35,603 nt of DNA from JBPOHE01 sp052035915 (GCA_052035915.1 JBPOHE010000122.1:1-35603); one strand, 5' to 3'. Shown: positions 6,281 through 15,418, counted from the stretch's first letter. Program-made: numbers and translations. Notes: a model not told the origin generated them from the sequence alone.

Positions 6281-8772
6281 CCCCCCAAGCTTGGCATTTC
6301 GCCTGGCGTATGTTCGGTCGCGACTGGCGCAGCGGCGAACTACGCCTGTTGGCGGCGGCCCTCATCGTCGCCGTGGCGGCCGTAAGCGCCGTCGGCTTCT
6401 TCACCAACCGGGTCCAGCAAGCCCTGGAATCCCAGGCCGCCGAATTGATGGCGGCGGATCTGCTGGTCGAGACCCCCGAACCCCCGCCCGAAGCCCTGAT
6501 CACCGAGGCGAAACAGCGAGGCTTGCTTACCAGTCGCACCCTCGGCTTCCCCAGCGTGGTCATGCACGGCGATCTGACCCAACTGGTACAGGTCAAGGCG
6601 GTGGCTCCCGGTTATCCGCTCCGCGGCCGTCTGCTGTTGAGCGAGGGTCCCCAGGGAACACCTGAAGTGGCGCCGGGGATTCCGCCCAGTGGCCGGATCT
6701 GGATCGAGCCCAGCCTGCTCGCCAGGCTCGGAGCCGAGATCGGCGGACGCCTCAGTCTCGGCGAGAGCGAGTTCGTCATCGAGCGGCTGATCCACTGGGA
6801 ACCGGATCGCGGTAGCAGTATCTTTCAGCTCGCCCCCCGGGTGATGCTGGCCCTGTCCGATCTCCCCGCCACCCAACTCCTGGGCCCCGGCAGCCGGGTG
6901 CGTCATCGGCTCCTGGTAGCGGGCGAAGCGGACCAGATCCAGGACTACCGGGCTTGGGTGAAGGATCACCTCCCCCGGGGCGCCGAGCTGGAGGACGTGG
7001 GCAATGCCCGCCCTGAGTTGCGCCTGGCCCTGGATCAGGGTCGACGCTTTCTCGGCCTGGCCGCCACCCTGGCCGTGCTGGTGGCCGGTGTCGGCGTCGC
7101 CATCGCCACCCGGCGTTTCGTCGACCGTCAAGCCGACAGCAGCGCCATCCTGCGTTGCCTGGGGGCCAGTCGGGGCTTTCTGTTACAGGTATTCGGCCTG
7201 CGCCTCTTGTTCCTTGGTCTTTTCGCCAGCCTGATCGGCGGTCTCCTTGGCCTGCTCGCCCAGGAGGCCTTGACCCAACTCCTGGGACAGTGGTTGGACC
7301 TCAACCTGCCCCGCCCCTCCCTGTGGCCACTGGCACAGGGTCTCGGCACCGGCTTGCTGACCCTGCTCGGCTTCGCCCTGGCGCCCCTGTTGCGTCTCGG
7401 CGAAGTCCCACCGTTGCGGGTGTTGCGGCGCGATCTGGGTCCGGCCCCGGTGCGATTCTGGGTTCTGTTGCTGGCCGCGATCGCTTCCCTCGGCGGTCTG
7501 ATGCTGTGGCAGGCGGGAGATCCAAACCTGGCCTTCTGGGTCCTGCTCGGCGTCGTCCTGAGCCTGGTCTCGTTGCTCCTGGTCGCCCGCTGGCTGGTGC
7601 GCCTGCTCACCCCCCTGCGCTATCGCACCCAGAGTATCTGGCGCTATGCCCTTGCCGCGCTGGCACGCCATCCGCACGTCAGCGCCCTGCAACTGACCGG
7701 CTTTGGCCTGGGCCTCCTGGCCCTGCTGCTGCTGGCCGTGGTACGGGTCGACCTCCTCGGCGCCTGGTCGGCCAGGCTGCCTCCCGAAGCCCCCAACCGC
7801 TTTCTGATCAATATCCAACCCGCACAGGTGGAGGCCTTGCGCGAATTTCTGTCGCAGCACGGCATCGAGCCGGCCGGACTCTATCCCATGCTGCGGGCCC
7901 GTCTGCTGCGCATCAACGATAAAGACGTCATACCCGAGGACTATGCCTCGCCCCGGGCCCAACGCCTGGCTGCCCGGGAATTCAATCTCTCCTGGGCCGC
8001 ACAGCCCCCGGACGATAACAGGGTGACGGAAGGTCGCTGGTGGGCGCCGGGGTATCGGGGTGCCTTAGAGTTTTCGGTGGAGGCCGGGCTCGCCGACACC
8101 CTTGGCATCAAACTCGGCGACCGCCTGGAATATCAGATCGCCGGCCAGAGCTTCTCCGCCCCGGTCACCAGTCTGCGCACGGTGAAGTGGGACTCCTTCC
8201 AGCCCAATTTCTTCGTCATCGGCAGTCCGGGCGCCATGGACGCCCTGCCGACGACCTTCATCACCAGCTTCCATCTCCCGCCCGAGCGAGAACGGGTCCA
8301 GGCCGAGCTGGTGGCGGCCTTCCCCTCGGTGACCATCATGGACGTCAGCGCCATCCTGGGGCAGGTGAGACTGATTACCGATCGTGGGGCCATGGCGGTT
8401 GAATATGTGTTTTTGTTCACCCTGATCGCCGGGGTGGTGGTGCTCTATGCCGGCATCCAGGCCGACCGTGAGACCCGGATGCAGGAATCCGCCATCTTGC
8501 GCACCCTGGGTCTGAGGCGACGCCAGTTGTTGACCGCCACGGCGGTGGAATTCGCCACCCTCGGCGGCCTGTCCGGTCTGGTGGCCAGTCTGGCCGCGAC
8601 CCTGGTCGGCTATGTCCTCTCGGTACAGATCTTCGACCTGCCCTTTCATATCAATCCCTGGTTGTGGCTGCTGGGTATCCCGGGCGGCGCCCTCGGCGTC
8701 ACCCTGGCGGGATTGGCCGCCACTTACCCCTTGCTGATGACCCCGCCGGTCGAGGTGTTGCGGAAGACGTAG
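6277..8772 (+). CDS. ybbP: FtsX-like ABC transporter permease YbbP
   Basis: An 831-residue inner-membrane permease. The start at 6277 overlaps the ybbA stop by four bases (ATGA). After an N-terminal membrane segment (about residues 22-42) comes a periplasmic domain, then a block of three membrane helices (about 265-380), several further hydrophobic segments (about 395-500), a second large periplasmic region, and a C-terminal FtsX/MacB-type three-helix block (about 710-820). The two FtsX-like repeats in one chain fit the YbbP family (about 800 residues). With YbbA it forms a mechanotransmission-type ABC system. The gene keeps the usual tesA-ybbA-ybbP arrangement. Confidence 0.9.
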   Translation: MTPQAWHFAWRMFGRDWRSGELRLLAAALIVAVAAVSAVGFFTNRVQQALESQAAELMAADLLVETPEPPPEALITEAKQRGLLTSRTLGFPSVVMHGDLTQLVQVKAVAPGYPLRGRLLLSEGPQGTPEVAPGIPPSGRIWIEPSLLARLGAEIGGRLSLGESEFVIERLIHWEPDRGSSIFQLAPRVMLALSDLPATQLLGPGSRVRHRLLVAGEADQIQDYRAWVKDHLPRGAELEDVGNARPELRLALDQGRRFLGLAATLAVLVAGVGVAIATRRFVDRQADSSAILRCLGASRGFLLQVFGLRLLFLGLFASLIGGLLGLLAQEALTQLLGQWLDLNLPRPSLWPLAQGLGTGLLTLLGFALAPLLRLGEVPPLRVLRRDLGPAPVRFWVLLLAAIASLGGLMLWQAGDPNLAFWVLLGVVLSLVSLLLVARWLVRLLTPLRYRTQSIWRYALAALARHPHVSALQLTGFGLGLLALLLLAVVRVDLLGAWSARLPPEAPNRFLINIQPAQVEALREFLSQHGIEPAGLYPMLRARLLRINDKDVIPEDYASPRAQRLAAREFNLSWAAQPPDDNRVTEGRWWAPGYRGALEFSVEAGLADTLGIKLGDRLEYQIAGQSFSAPVTSLRTVKWDSFQPNFFVIGSPGAMDALPTTFITSFHLPPERERVQAELVAAFPSVTIMDVSAILGQVRLITDRGAMAVEYVFLFTLIAGVVVLYAGIQADRETRMQESAILRTLGLRRRQLLTATAVEFATLGGLSGLVASLAATLVGYVLSVQIFDLPFHINPWLWLLGIPGGALGVTLAGLAATYPLLMTPPVEVLRKT

Positions 8773-8887
8773 AGCCCAATCTTCCCGACGGGCCTGAGGC
8801 TGAAGAGACTTCCTGATCCGTGGACCAGCTTCCCAGCACCTGGGTTCTTGGATAAGGCGGCAAGATGCGGTCATTAGGCTCGAATGC

Positions 8888-8893
8888 TATACT
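8888..8893 (+). promoter_or_regulatory. Possible extended -10 promoter element
   Basis: TATACT preceded by TG one base upstream (TGCTATACT, 8885-8893) is a good extended -10 match about 75 bases before the regulator gene. No convincing -35 was seen. Transcription would start near 8900, upstream of the palindrome at 8919-8943. Confidence 0.35.
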
Positions 8894-8918
8894 GCAAATA
8901 CTCAATCGACGGCTCTGA

Positions 8919-8943
8919 TTGATAACAACTTATTGTTTATCAA
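8919..8943. promoter_or_regulatory. Palindromic operator-like site
   Basis: TTGATAACAA (8919-8928) and TTGTTTATCAA (8933-8943) form an almost perfect inverted repeat; the right arm has one extra T. The outer TTGAT/ATCAA half-sites resemble Fnr/Crp-family half-sites but are spaced more widely than a classic FNR box. It lies in the probable 5' leader of the Crp/Fnr-family gene, so autoregulation is a natural guess. Binding itself is inference. Confidence 0.45.
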
Positions 8944-8969
8944 CGTAAATTTTCATCGCAGGCAGCGAG

Positions 8970-9548
8970 ATGCAACAGGAATCCAGACTAGGCGAGGGTA
9001 CTGAGGAGAAAATCACCACCTCCTATCGTGCAGGAGAGGTGATCTATACCGCCGGCTCACGGGGTATCGCCTGGCGGGTGATCTCGGGGTCGGTGCGACT
9101 GGATCGGAATGGACCAGATGAGAGCCTGTTCGCCAGCCTCGCCCTGCGCGGGGACGTGATCGGCGCCGAGACTCTGTTGTTTGGCTGTTACAGCTTCGAC
9201 GCCAGGGTGGTCTCTCCGTGCGTGCTCGGCCCCTGGCTGGAGCGACAGGGTTGTCCGAGTGGCGAGGCCCTGCTGCAGACCCTGGCCAAGGTGGAACACC
9301 GGACCGCCAATGCCATGTCGTTGCGTAGCGGCGACGCCCTCAATCGTGTCCGCCGTCTGATTCTGATGCTGGTCCAGGAGGATGCCCCTTCGGTCCCGAG
9401 CACTCAGATTGCGCTCCCGACCCTGCGGGATATGGCCGACATTACGGATCTGACCGCCGAGACCGTGTCCCGGGCCATCTCCAAGTTGCGCAAGGAAGGT
9501 CTGCTGAATCGGGAAGGCTGGCGGCATGCCTCGATCCGCACCGGGTGA
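8970..9548 (+). CDS. Crp/Fnr-family transcriptional regulator
   Basis: A 192-residue protein. The N-terminal part (about residues 15-90) has the beta-roll pattern of the cyclic-nucleotide-binding fold (YRAGEVIYTAGSRGIAWRVISG). It is followed by a dimerisation helix and a C-terminal winged helix-turn-helix whose recognition region reads LTAETVSRAISKLRKEGLL. The protein is shorter than Crp or Fnr (about 210-250). It lacks the N-terminal Cys cluster of oxygen-sensing Fnr, and the phosphate-binding cassette of Crp is not obvious, so the effector is unknown. The pentapeptide-repeat gene follows after 59 bases on the same strand and may be co-transcribed. A palindrome upstream (8919-8943) could be its own operator. 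Confidence 0.82.
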   Translation: MQQESRLGEGTEEKITTSYRAGEVIYTAGSRGIAWRVISGSVRLDRNGPDESLFASLALRGDVIGAETLLFGCYSFDARVVSPCVLGPWLERQGCPSGEALLQTLAKVEHRTANAMSLRSGDALNRVRRLILMLVQEDAPSVPSTQIALPTLRDMADITDLTAETVSRAISKLRKEGLLNREGWRHASIRTG

Positions 9549-9607
9549 GTCGATCCACCGGGCCGCCAGCCTGAACGGGACCAGAGCCGGGGCAAGGACT
9601 GACTGGC

Positions 9608-10372
9608 ATGCCCAGACCTGAAACGCGGCTGATCCTGGCCGGCTTTTTTGCCACTTGGTCGTGGACTTGGGCGGACGATCCGCCCGCCCTGCCCCGAGGG
9701 GATTGCGAATACCCCGCGCCCCGTACCGATCTGCGCCATTGCCGCTTCGCTGGTCGTCACCTGGAACAGATCGACTTGGTTGGCGCCCAACTCGACGGCG
9801 TGGACCTGCAGAATGCGGTCCTCAGCGGCGGCAAGCTCATGGGAGCGAGCCTGCGTGGCAGCGACCTGCGCTGGGCCAATCTCAGTGACTGCGATCTTAC
9901 CGGCGCCCGGCTCGATGGGGCGAATCTCTTCCATGCTACCTTCGATGGAGGGGTATTGAACCAGGCCCAAGTGCGCGAGGCCAATCTCTTCGGCGCCAAT
10001 CTGAACTCGGTGCAGGCCCGCGGGGCGGACTTTACCCAGGCCTATATGAAGGACGTCAACATGGAAGAGATCGATCTTTCCGGGAGCCGGCTCGATCGGA
10101 TCTATATGCTGCGGGGGGTGCTGATCGGTGCCGACCTGACCGGGGCCCGGGTCCAGCAGGTGGTCTTGACAGGGGCGGCACTGGAAGGGGCGAACTTCAC
10201 GGGGGCGAGCCTGCGGGGTTCGCTGCTCAACGGCGCCCGACTGGAAGGGGCGGTCTTCGCCGGGGCGGATCTGGCGGAAACCCGTTTCGTCAATGCCAAT
10301 GTGCTCAGCGCCCGCTTTGAGGGGGCGCAGAACCTGCCCGAGCATCTACAGGAGATGCTGCGAGCCCGCTAG
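9608..10372 (+). CDS. Exported pentapeptide-repeat protein
   Basis: A 254-residue protein with an apparent signal peptide (residues 1-22, ending WTWA before DD). Residues about 38-245 are continuous A(D/N)LxG-type pentapeptide repeats (DLRHCRFAG, ANLFGANLN, ADLTGARVQ), which fold as a right-handed quadrilateral beta-helix. The repeat run is interrupted near the middle (AYMKDVNMEEIDLSG). Most characterised proteins with this fold are scaffolds or gyrase-protecting DNA mimics in the cytoplasm; the signal peptide argues against gyrase binding here. It is followed after 12 bases by the convergent mprF-like gene, leaving no room for a separate terminator. Function unknown. Confidence 0.8.
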   Translation: MPRPETRLILAGFFATWSWTWADDPPALPRGDCEYPAPRTDLRHCRFAGRHLEQIDLVGAQLDGVDLQNAVLSGGKLMGASLRGSDLRWANLSDCDLTGARLDGANLFHATFDGGVLNQAQVREANLFGANLNSVQARGADFTQAYMKDVNMEEIDLSGSRLDRIYMLRGVLIGADLTGARVQQVVLTGAALEGANFTGASLRGSLLNGARLEGAVFAGADLAETRFVNANVLSARFEGAQNLPEHLQEMLRAR

Positions 10373-10384
10373 CCGCTGTCGACC

Positions 10385-13000
10385 TCATTCGTCCTTGGGA
10401 CCCGGTGCCCCCATGGAAGCCAGATATTCGACGTCGGCCAGGGCGGCCTCGGGGCGAACTCCCTTGGGCAAGGCGAGATACAGGGGTTCCCAGGTCGAGG
10501 CAAATTTTTCCTTGTACATCCTCAAAGTCTTCAATTTGTAGAAAGGGGCCCCGCGGTTGTAGAGCAGGGGGCCGAAGCGACGCCAGAGGGCGGCCAGGCT
10601 GTGAGTGTCGGCATCGACCAGCGGGGTCAGACCCAGATTCAGGCGGGAAAAGCCTTCGGCCTTGAAATGCTGGATGAGGCTGACGATCAGAAAGTGCTGG
10701 GTGAGATCGTGGGCCAGATAGCCGCACCGTAGCAGATCGATCTCGGCCTCGCGGTAGGAGGTGCTCACCCAGAGGCTGGCGAAGGCCAGGATGCGACGGC
10801 GGGCATCCCGCACCAGGGCGATGGGAAAGCGATTCAGGTAACGGCGATCGGCCGTGCCGAGACTGAAACTGTGCTCCCGCGCCCCTTTGATCAGCAGCCA
10901 GGCGTTGGAGACCGCCCGCAATTCGTAAAACATCTTGTCCGCTTCACCTGGGACCAGCATTTCGAACCTCATCCCTTCCTGTTCGGCGAGCCTGACGACG
11001 TTCTGGTGGTCGGCATTGCCCTGGGCCTCCAGGCTGAAGTGGGAAAGTTCGACCACGGCCATTTCGCCGATTTTCAGCGGGGAAAGCCCCATTTCCCGAT
11101 ACAGGGGTAGGTGCGTCAGGGAGACCTGGTGGAACACTAGGCGTCCGCCACGACGCTCGACCAGTTCACGAAACCTCCAGGCGAGGTCGATCGACTCGGA
11201 GATGGGACCGACCGGGTCCCCCAGGGCAACCCAGTGCAGGTCCCGCACGCCGAACATCAGGAAGGCCGTCCCTTCGTCATTCATCAACAGGGACTTGTCG
11301 CCCAGAAAGACCAGATTCGCCAGGCCGTGATCCTGGCGTTGGATGATCCCTTCCACCAGGGCGAAATCCGCGGTGCTCGGCCGCCCCATGGGTCGCTGGG
11401 ATACCCGGCGCAGACTCCAGACGGCGAAAAGGACCGCGGCCACCAGAATCACCGCCCCGGCGCGCAGGGCACGTCCCACCTCGGCCTGATAGCTGTATTG
11501 CCACCAGAGCATGTCCGAGTATTCCGCACGCTTGAAGGTAAAGAGGAGCAACCACAGCAGGGCGATCACCGTCGCCACCACCGCGATCAACCAACTCAGG
11601 GTGAAGGGGGCGCTGTGTAGCGAGGTGTGGCGGTCGTATTCCCGCCGGCAGAGAAACACCAGCCAGGCCACCGCCACCAGAACCCCGGTGACGGCAAAGG
11701 CCATCCCCTTGGTGACGGCCAGCGCCCCGCCCAGGAGGGCCAAGGGGAGGATCAGTCGGTAGGCGTTCCGCAGGCGGCGAAACAGCCCCTGGGCCAGCAG
11801 CAGCAGGGATACCCCGACCAGGGAGCCCAGCAGCGAGGAAGTCTCTACCAATCCCAGGGGCAGCATGGCACGGATCCAGGCCGATTTGGCCGCCACCCCG
11901 GGGGCCGCGGAGAGGGCCAGCAACACCAATCCGCTCATGAATACCAGCGCGGCTGTCACCGGCGGCACCAGTTGGGCGCTCCAGGTGGCGAAAGGTTTGT
12001 CGCTGGTCAAGGCCGGCCAGAGGCGATCGCCGATCTCCCGCAGGACCAGGATGACCGTCGCCAGCAGCAAGGGCAGCAGGAAATAGACCCCGCGATAGAG
12101 GATCAGCGCCGCCGTCAGCCCTTCCACCGGCAGATGGTTGCGCAGGGCCAGGATCATCACCCCCTCGAACACCCCCAGCCCACCGGGGACATGGGTGGCC
12201 AGGCCGGCCAGGAGGGCTACGGCGAACACCAGCAAAAAGGCTATGAAGGGGAGGTTGTAGTTCGGCAGCAGGACATAGAGGCAGGCGCCGGCAAAGGCCA
12301 CATCGGCGATCGAAATCACCAACTGGACCAGGCTGAGTTGCAGCGAAGGCAAGGGCACCCGCCAGCGACCGATGTGTATCTCCTTTTTATAGGCCGCCCA
12401 GAGGAAGAGGATGCTCAACACCGCCACCCCACCCAGGCCGCCCCAACGCATCAGGACCACCGAGAGTCCCATCATCTCCGCCAGGACCTCCGGATGCCAG
12501 GCCATCGCCAACACCCCGAGGACATGGATGCCGACGCCCAGGGAGAGGGCGCAAAAGGCGGTGACCTTGGCCACCTCGATGGCGTCCAGACCGGCCGGAC
12601 CATAGATCTTGTAGCGGACCGATCCACCCGAGACCAGGCTGAGACCGATGGTGTTGCCGATGGCGTAGCCGGTGAATGAGGCCAGGGCCACCGTCCGATA
12701 GGGAAGCCGCCGACCGATGTACCTCAGGGCCGACCAGTCATAGCCGGTGAGGGCGATAAAGCCGAGGATGGTGGCCAGCAGGGCGAGCCCCAGCTTGAAC
12801 ATGGGGATATTGGCGAGTTCGATCAGCAACTGTTTGTAGTTGATCGCCCCGAGCAGCTTGTGGATGGCGTAGACGGCCAGGACGAACAGCAGCCCGGTCA
12901 CCAGGGGCATCGCTTGGGCACGCACCCAGGAGGTGATATAGCGAATCACCAGCCCGATCTTGGCCCGGTGATTCGCCGTGGTGGAAGTATCAATCGACAT
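10385..13000 (-). CDS. mprF: Bifunctional lysylphosphatidylglycerol flippase/synthetase (MprF-like)
   Basis: An 871-residue protein. The N-terminal ~500 residues hold many membrane helices of the UPF0104 flippase type, with the conserved stretches TGYDWSALRYIGRRLPYRTV and NTIGLSLVSGGSVRYKIYG. The C-terminal ~330 residues are a cytosolic DUF2156/GNAT-like transferase domain, with FLMFGVRDLHWVALGDPVG and LGLTPL near the end. The family transfers an amino acid (usually lysine or alanine) from aminoacyl-tRNA to phosphatidylglycerol and flips the product, lowering surface charge and resistance to cationic peptides. Which amino acid this enzyme uses cannot be read from sequence. Length matches the full two-domain form. 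It is monocistronic and convergent with the pentapeptide-repeat gene. Confidence 0.85.
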   Translation of the reverse strand: MSIDTSTTANHRAKIGLVIRYITSWVRAQAMPLVTGLLFVLAVYAIHKLLGAINYKQLLIELANIPMFKLGLALLATILGFIALTGYDWSALRYIGRRLPYRTVALASFTGYAIGNTIGLSLVSGGSVRYKIYGPAGLDAIEVAKVTAFCALSLGVGIHVLGVLAMAWHPEVLAEMMGLSVVLMRWGGLGGVAVLSILFLWAAYKKEIHIGRWRVPLPSLQLSLVQLVISIADVAFAGACLYVLLPNYNLPFIAFLLVFAVALLAGLATHVPGGLGVFEGVMILALRNHLPVEGLTAALILYRGVYFLLPLLLATVILVLREIGDRLWPALTSDKPFATWSAQLVPPVTAALVFMSGLVLLALSAAPGVAAKSAWIRAMLPLGLVETSSLLGSLVGVSLLLLAQGLFRRLRNAYRLILPLALLGGALAVTKGMAFAVTGVLVAVAWLVFLCRREYDRHTSLHSAPFTLSWLIAVVATVIALLWLLLFTFKRAEYSDMLWWQYSYQAEVGRALRAGAVILVAAVLFAVWSLRRVSQRPMGRPSTADFALVEGIIQRQDHGLANLVFLGDKSLLMNDEGTAFLMFGVRDLHWVALGDPVGPISESIDLAWRFRELVERRGGRLVFHQVSLTHLPLYREMGLSPLKIGEMAVVELSHFSLEAQGNADHQNVVRLAEQEGMRFEMLVPGEADKMFYELRAVSNAWLLIKGAREHSFSLGTADRRYLNRFPIALVRDARRRILAFASLWVSTSYREAEIDLLRCGYLAHDLTQHFLIVSLIQHFKAEGFSRLNLGLTPLVDADTHSLAALWRRFGPLLYNRGAPFYKLKTLRMYKEKFASTWEPLYLALPKGVRPEAALADVEYLASMGAPGPKDE

Positions 13001-13152
13001 GCCCCAATCCAGTCAAAATGGCTTAGCTGATTTCCGACGCATCATTTGGGTTCGTCCTCGGACCGGTTCGGCGCCGACAGTAACCCTCCCCCGGGGATGG
13101 GGTGGAGTGTAGCACGCGAAGGCCGAAGAAAGACGATCCAGCGCCGCGCCAC

Positions 13153-13337
13153 CTCACCACCTATCAGTCTTGGCGAGGGAGGTTCCCGAGCCTCTTCCCC
13201 ATTTGGAAAAGGACGGAGAAAGGGGATTTTCTGGCCTGGAGCCCCGCCACAAGGATGGTTTCGTCAGAGATTTCGCCGCTGTGAACCCCCCTCAATCCCC
13301 CCTTATCAAGGGGGGAAGCAAACTGATAGGTGGTAAG
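13153..13337. mobile_element. MITE-like element, copy 1 (185 bp)
   Basis: The sequence begins CTCACCACCTATCAGT and ends ACTGATAGGTGGTAAG, giving inverted terminal repeats of about 16 bp with two mismatches. It has a GC-rich interior with no credible gene and a CCCCCCTTATCAAGGGGGG hairpin near the right end. A second copy of identical length lies at 26191-26375. The flanks CCGCGCCAC (13144-13152) and CCGTGCCAC (13339-13347) match at 8 of 9 positions, displaced by one base, as expected for an aged target-site duplication. The rest of 13001-13459 shows no gene. Confidence 0.72.
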
Positions 13338-13459
13338 GCCGTGCCACCTTGACGGTAGGCCTTGGCGAGCGATTCCCTTGTTGCTGTACGCTCCTTGCTC
13401 TAAGGTGATGCCACCCGAGCCATCCACCCCGAATCCCGGGCCCTTACCAGGAGCGTTCC

Positions 13460-14725
13460 GTGTCTTCACAGAAAAAACTCTTGCTTGCCTTGGCGCTACT
13501 GCCGATCCTCGTCTATGCCGGGCTCAAAGGCTTCCTCTACTACAAGACGAAAGAGGGCGTCGAGCAAATCATCACCATGGCCCGGCCCTTCGCCACCATC
13601 AGTTACGAAGGCATCGACTCCACCCTCGGTGGCCTGATCGGTCTGATCGGGGTCAAGATCCAGCCGGTCAATCTGAACGACAGCCTAAGGATCCAGAGCC
13701 TCGAGGTGCAGACCCCGGGTTTGGGTTTTCTCCTCTTCGGCGTCCGCCAGGCCAGTTCGGGTGAGATCCCCGAACGCCTGCGTCTGAGTTTCCGCGGGCT
13801 CAGCTTGAATATGACGGGACAAATCATGGGCCTGATCGAAGACTTGCAGCGGCATGAACAGGATCCGCCCACACCTCCCGGCCTGTTGAATTGCGGCAAG
13901 GTGTCACGCCTGACTTCCCGCGAATATACCCAGCTTGGTTACAGCCAGATGGTGCTCGATCTGGGGTTCGGCTTCGAGTACGACAAAAGGCGCCAGCATG
14001 CCGATCTCAAGTTTGACTGGGCGATGCGCGACGCCGGCGCCATGACGGGCAGCGTCACCCTGGATGGGATCGCGCCCCAGTTGTTGGCTGCTGGCGGTCA
14101 ACCCAAGCTGGGGCCGCTAAGGTTGGAATACCGGGATAGGTCCTTTACCGAGAAGCTGAAACGATTTTGTGCCAAGGAGGCCGGTCTTACCCCCGAGCAG
14201 TATGTCGAGGCCGAGGTCGGCGTCAGCGATGCCAGATTCCTCGAAGGCTGGGGGGTCGTACCCGGCCCGGGTCTACGCGCCGCCTATCGCGACTTTCTAC
14301 AGCACCCGGAGCGGATAGAGGTCGAGATCGAGTTTCCCAGCGACATGGACCCGACCCATCTCGGCGTCATTCAACCCGAAAACCTGCTTTCCATGGTCCA
14401 CCTGGATCTGAGCGTGAACGGTAAACCGGTGACCGACATGAGCTTCAGTCGGCACGCCGCAACCTCGGCTCCGCCGCCAACCGCTACGCCCTCCAAGCCG
14501 AAAGTCACCAGCAAGCCCAAAAGCTTCCAGCCGGTCGAGATCGCTGACTTGAACAAATACCGCGGACAGGCGGTGAAGGTCTATACCAAGCAGAAAATGG
14601 TGCGTGAAGGTGTTTTGACCCAGGTGGAGGCCAACGAGGTGGCGATCGAACGGCGCCTGGCGCGTGGCTCCATAACCATCACCGTCTCGGTCCATGACAT
14701 CGAGCGGGTGGAAGTCTTTCTGTAA
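13460..14725 (+). CDS. Uncharacterised membrane-anchored or exported protein
   Basis: A 421-residue protein starting with GTG, with CAGGAG 8 bases upstream. A hydrophobic N-terminus (KLLLALALLPILVYAGLKGF, residues 6-25) acts as membrane anchor or signal. The central region has alternating beta-strand character, and TISYEGIDSTLGGLIGLIGV resembles the membrane-adjacent start of DUF945/AsmA-like periplasmic proteins. A proline-, serine- and lysine-rich linker (about 335-360) separates a small C-terminal domain containing YRGQAVKVYTKQKMVREGVL, similar in feel to an RNA/SH3-type beta-barrel. I do not recognise a named family with confidence. It is a single gene between the MITE-like element and a convergent small gene. 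Confidence 0.7.
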   Translation: MSSQKKLLLALALLPILVYAGLKGFLYYKTKEGVEQIITMARPFATISYEGIDSTLGGLIGLIGVKIQPVNLNDSLRIQSLEVQTPGLGFLLFGVRQASSGEIPERLRLSFRGLSLNMTGQIMGLIEDLQRHEQDPPTPPGLLNCGKVSRLTSREYTQLGYSQMVLDLGFGFEYDKRRQHADLKFDWAMRDAGAMTGSVTLDGIAPQLLAAGGQPKLGPLRLEYRDRSFTEKLKRFCAKEAGLTPEQYVEAEVGVSDARFLEGWGVVPGPGLRAAYRDFLQHPERIEVEIEFPSDMDPTHLGVIQPENLLSMVHLDLSVNGKPVTDMSFSRHAATSAPPPTATPSKPKVTSKPKSFQPVEIADLNKYRGQAVKVYTKQKMVREGVLTQVEANEVAIERRLARGSITITVSVHDIERVEVFL

Positions 14726-14761
14726 GTCCCTGGCTGGGTAGTCCCGCAAAAAGCAAGGAGG

Positions 14762-14791
14762 GGTGGATGTGGGCCAGGCGCCGCATCCACC
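14762..14791. terminator. Stem-loop between convergent genes
   Basis: GGTGGATG (14762-14769) pairs with CATCCACC (14784-14791), a perfect 8-bp stem. It lies in the 80-bp gap between the convergent genes ending at 14725 and 14806. There is no T-run on either side, so this is only a candidate bidirectional terminator. Confidence 0.4.
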
Positions 14792-14805
14792 AATCGACTC
14801 AGGCC

Positions 14806-15156
14806 CTAGAGGCTGGTGCCGAGAATGGACCTTTCAAAGGGCCACCAGCCGCGCTCGTACCACTCGCTGCCCAGGACAGCGCCGGCCGCCGCCCCCAGGA
14901 CGGTGAAGAAACCGCCGCTGAAGGTCATGTCGGCCGCGGTTCCCACGACCGCGGCCCCGCCGACTATGGCCGCCACTTCGCCCAGGGTCATGTCGCGGAT
15001 GTTGGTCTTGAAGGCGGCGGGGAGAAAGCGACCGCTGTCCGCGTCGCTGGTCAGCACGGCGGGCTGCGCCCCTCCCGGACCGGCCGTCGCCGGCAGGGTG
15101 AAGGCGCCCATCATCAGTATCAAGATGGCAAAAACAGTCCGAACCAGGCTGTGCAT
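14806..15156 (-). CDS. Small exported glycine-rich membrane protein
   Basis: A 116-residue protein with a signal peptide (residues 1-25, ending PATA). The start at 15156 is fixed by AAAGGA about 7 bases upstream. After a polar segment comes a long glycine/alanine-rich hydrophobic stretch (about 60-97: EVAAIVGGAAVVGTAADM and GGFFTVLGAAAGAVLG), resembling a glycine zipper, then a tryptophan-rich tail (EWYERGWWPFE). Glycine-zipper proteins usually sit in the membrane and may oligomerise. I recognise no named family. It is transcribed divergently from the DUF4139-like pair across a 262-bp gap, so both promoters probably lie there. Confidence 0.65.
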   Translation of the reverse strand: MHSLVRTVFAILILMMGAFTLPATAGPGGAQPAVLTSDADSGRFLPAAFKTNIRDMTLGEVAAIVGGAAVVGTAADMTFSGGFFTVLGAAAGAVLGSEWYERGWWPFERSILGTSL

Positions 15157-15418
15157 GATGTTTCCTTTGGAATGAATGAAATGAGTGAGTGACTTATTTC
15201 GACACCCGCCTCCGGCTTCTGGAAGAGCCTGACAGGGCCACACCGAGAGTATAGGGGGAATTTCCGTGCCAGGGTGAGAAAGCTCGGCCTTGGAGAGCCT
15301 CAACCCGTTCCCGTGAGCGCCAGGGCAGAGCGGAATTTTTTTCACTTTCCAACCCCCAGGGGCGATCCATTGCGTTTATGGTAGTAGCGAACGGCTCAAC
15401 CAGAGGAGACCTTGAACC

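Noticed and set aside
10373..10384. Terminator between the pentapeptide-repeat gene and the mprF-like gene
   Set aside because: The gap is only 12 bases and no stem-loop fits.
11627..12679. 350-codon plus-strand frame inside the mprF-like gene
   Set aside because: It consists of low-complexity Q, G and H runs produced by reading a membrane-protein gene backwards.
13046..13352. Short plus-strand frames in the MITE-like element (also 26208-26423)
   Set aside because: They recur only because the element is repeated and have no start signals or family resemblance.
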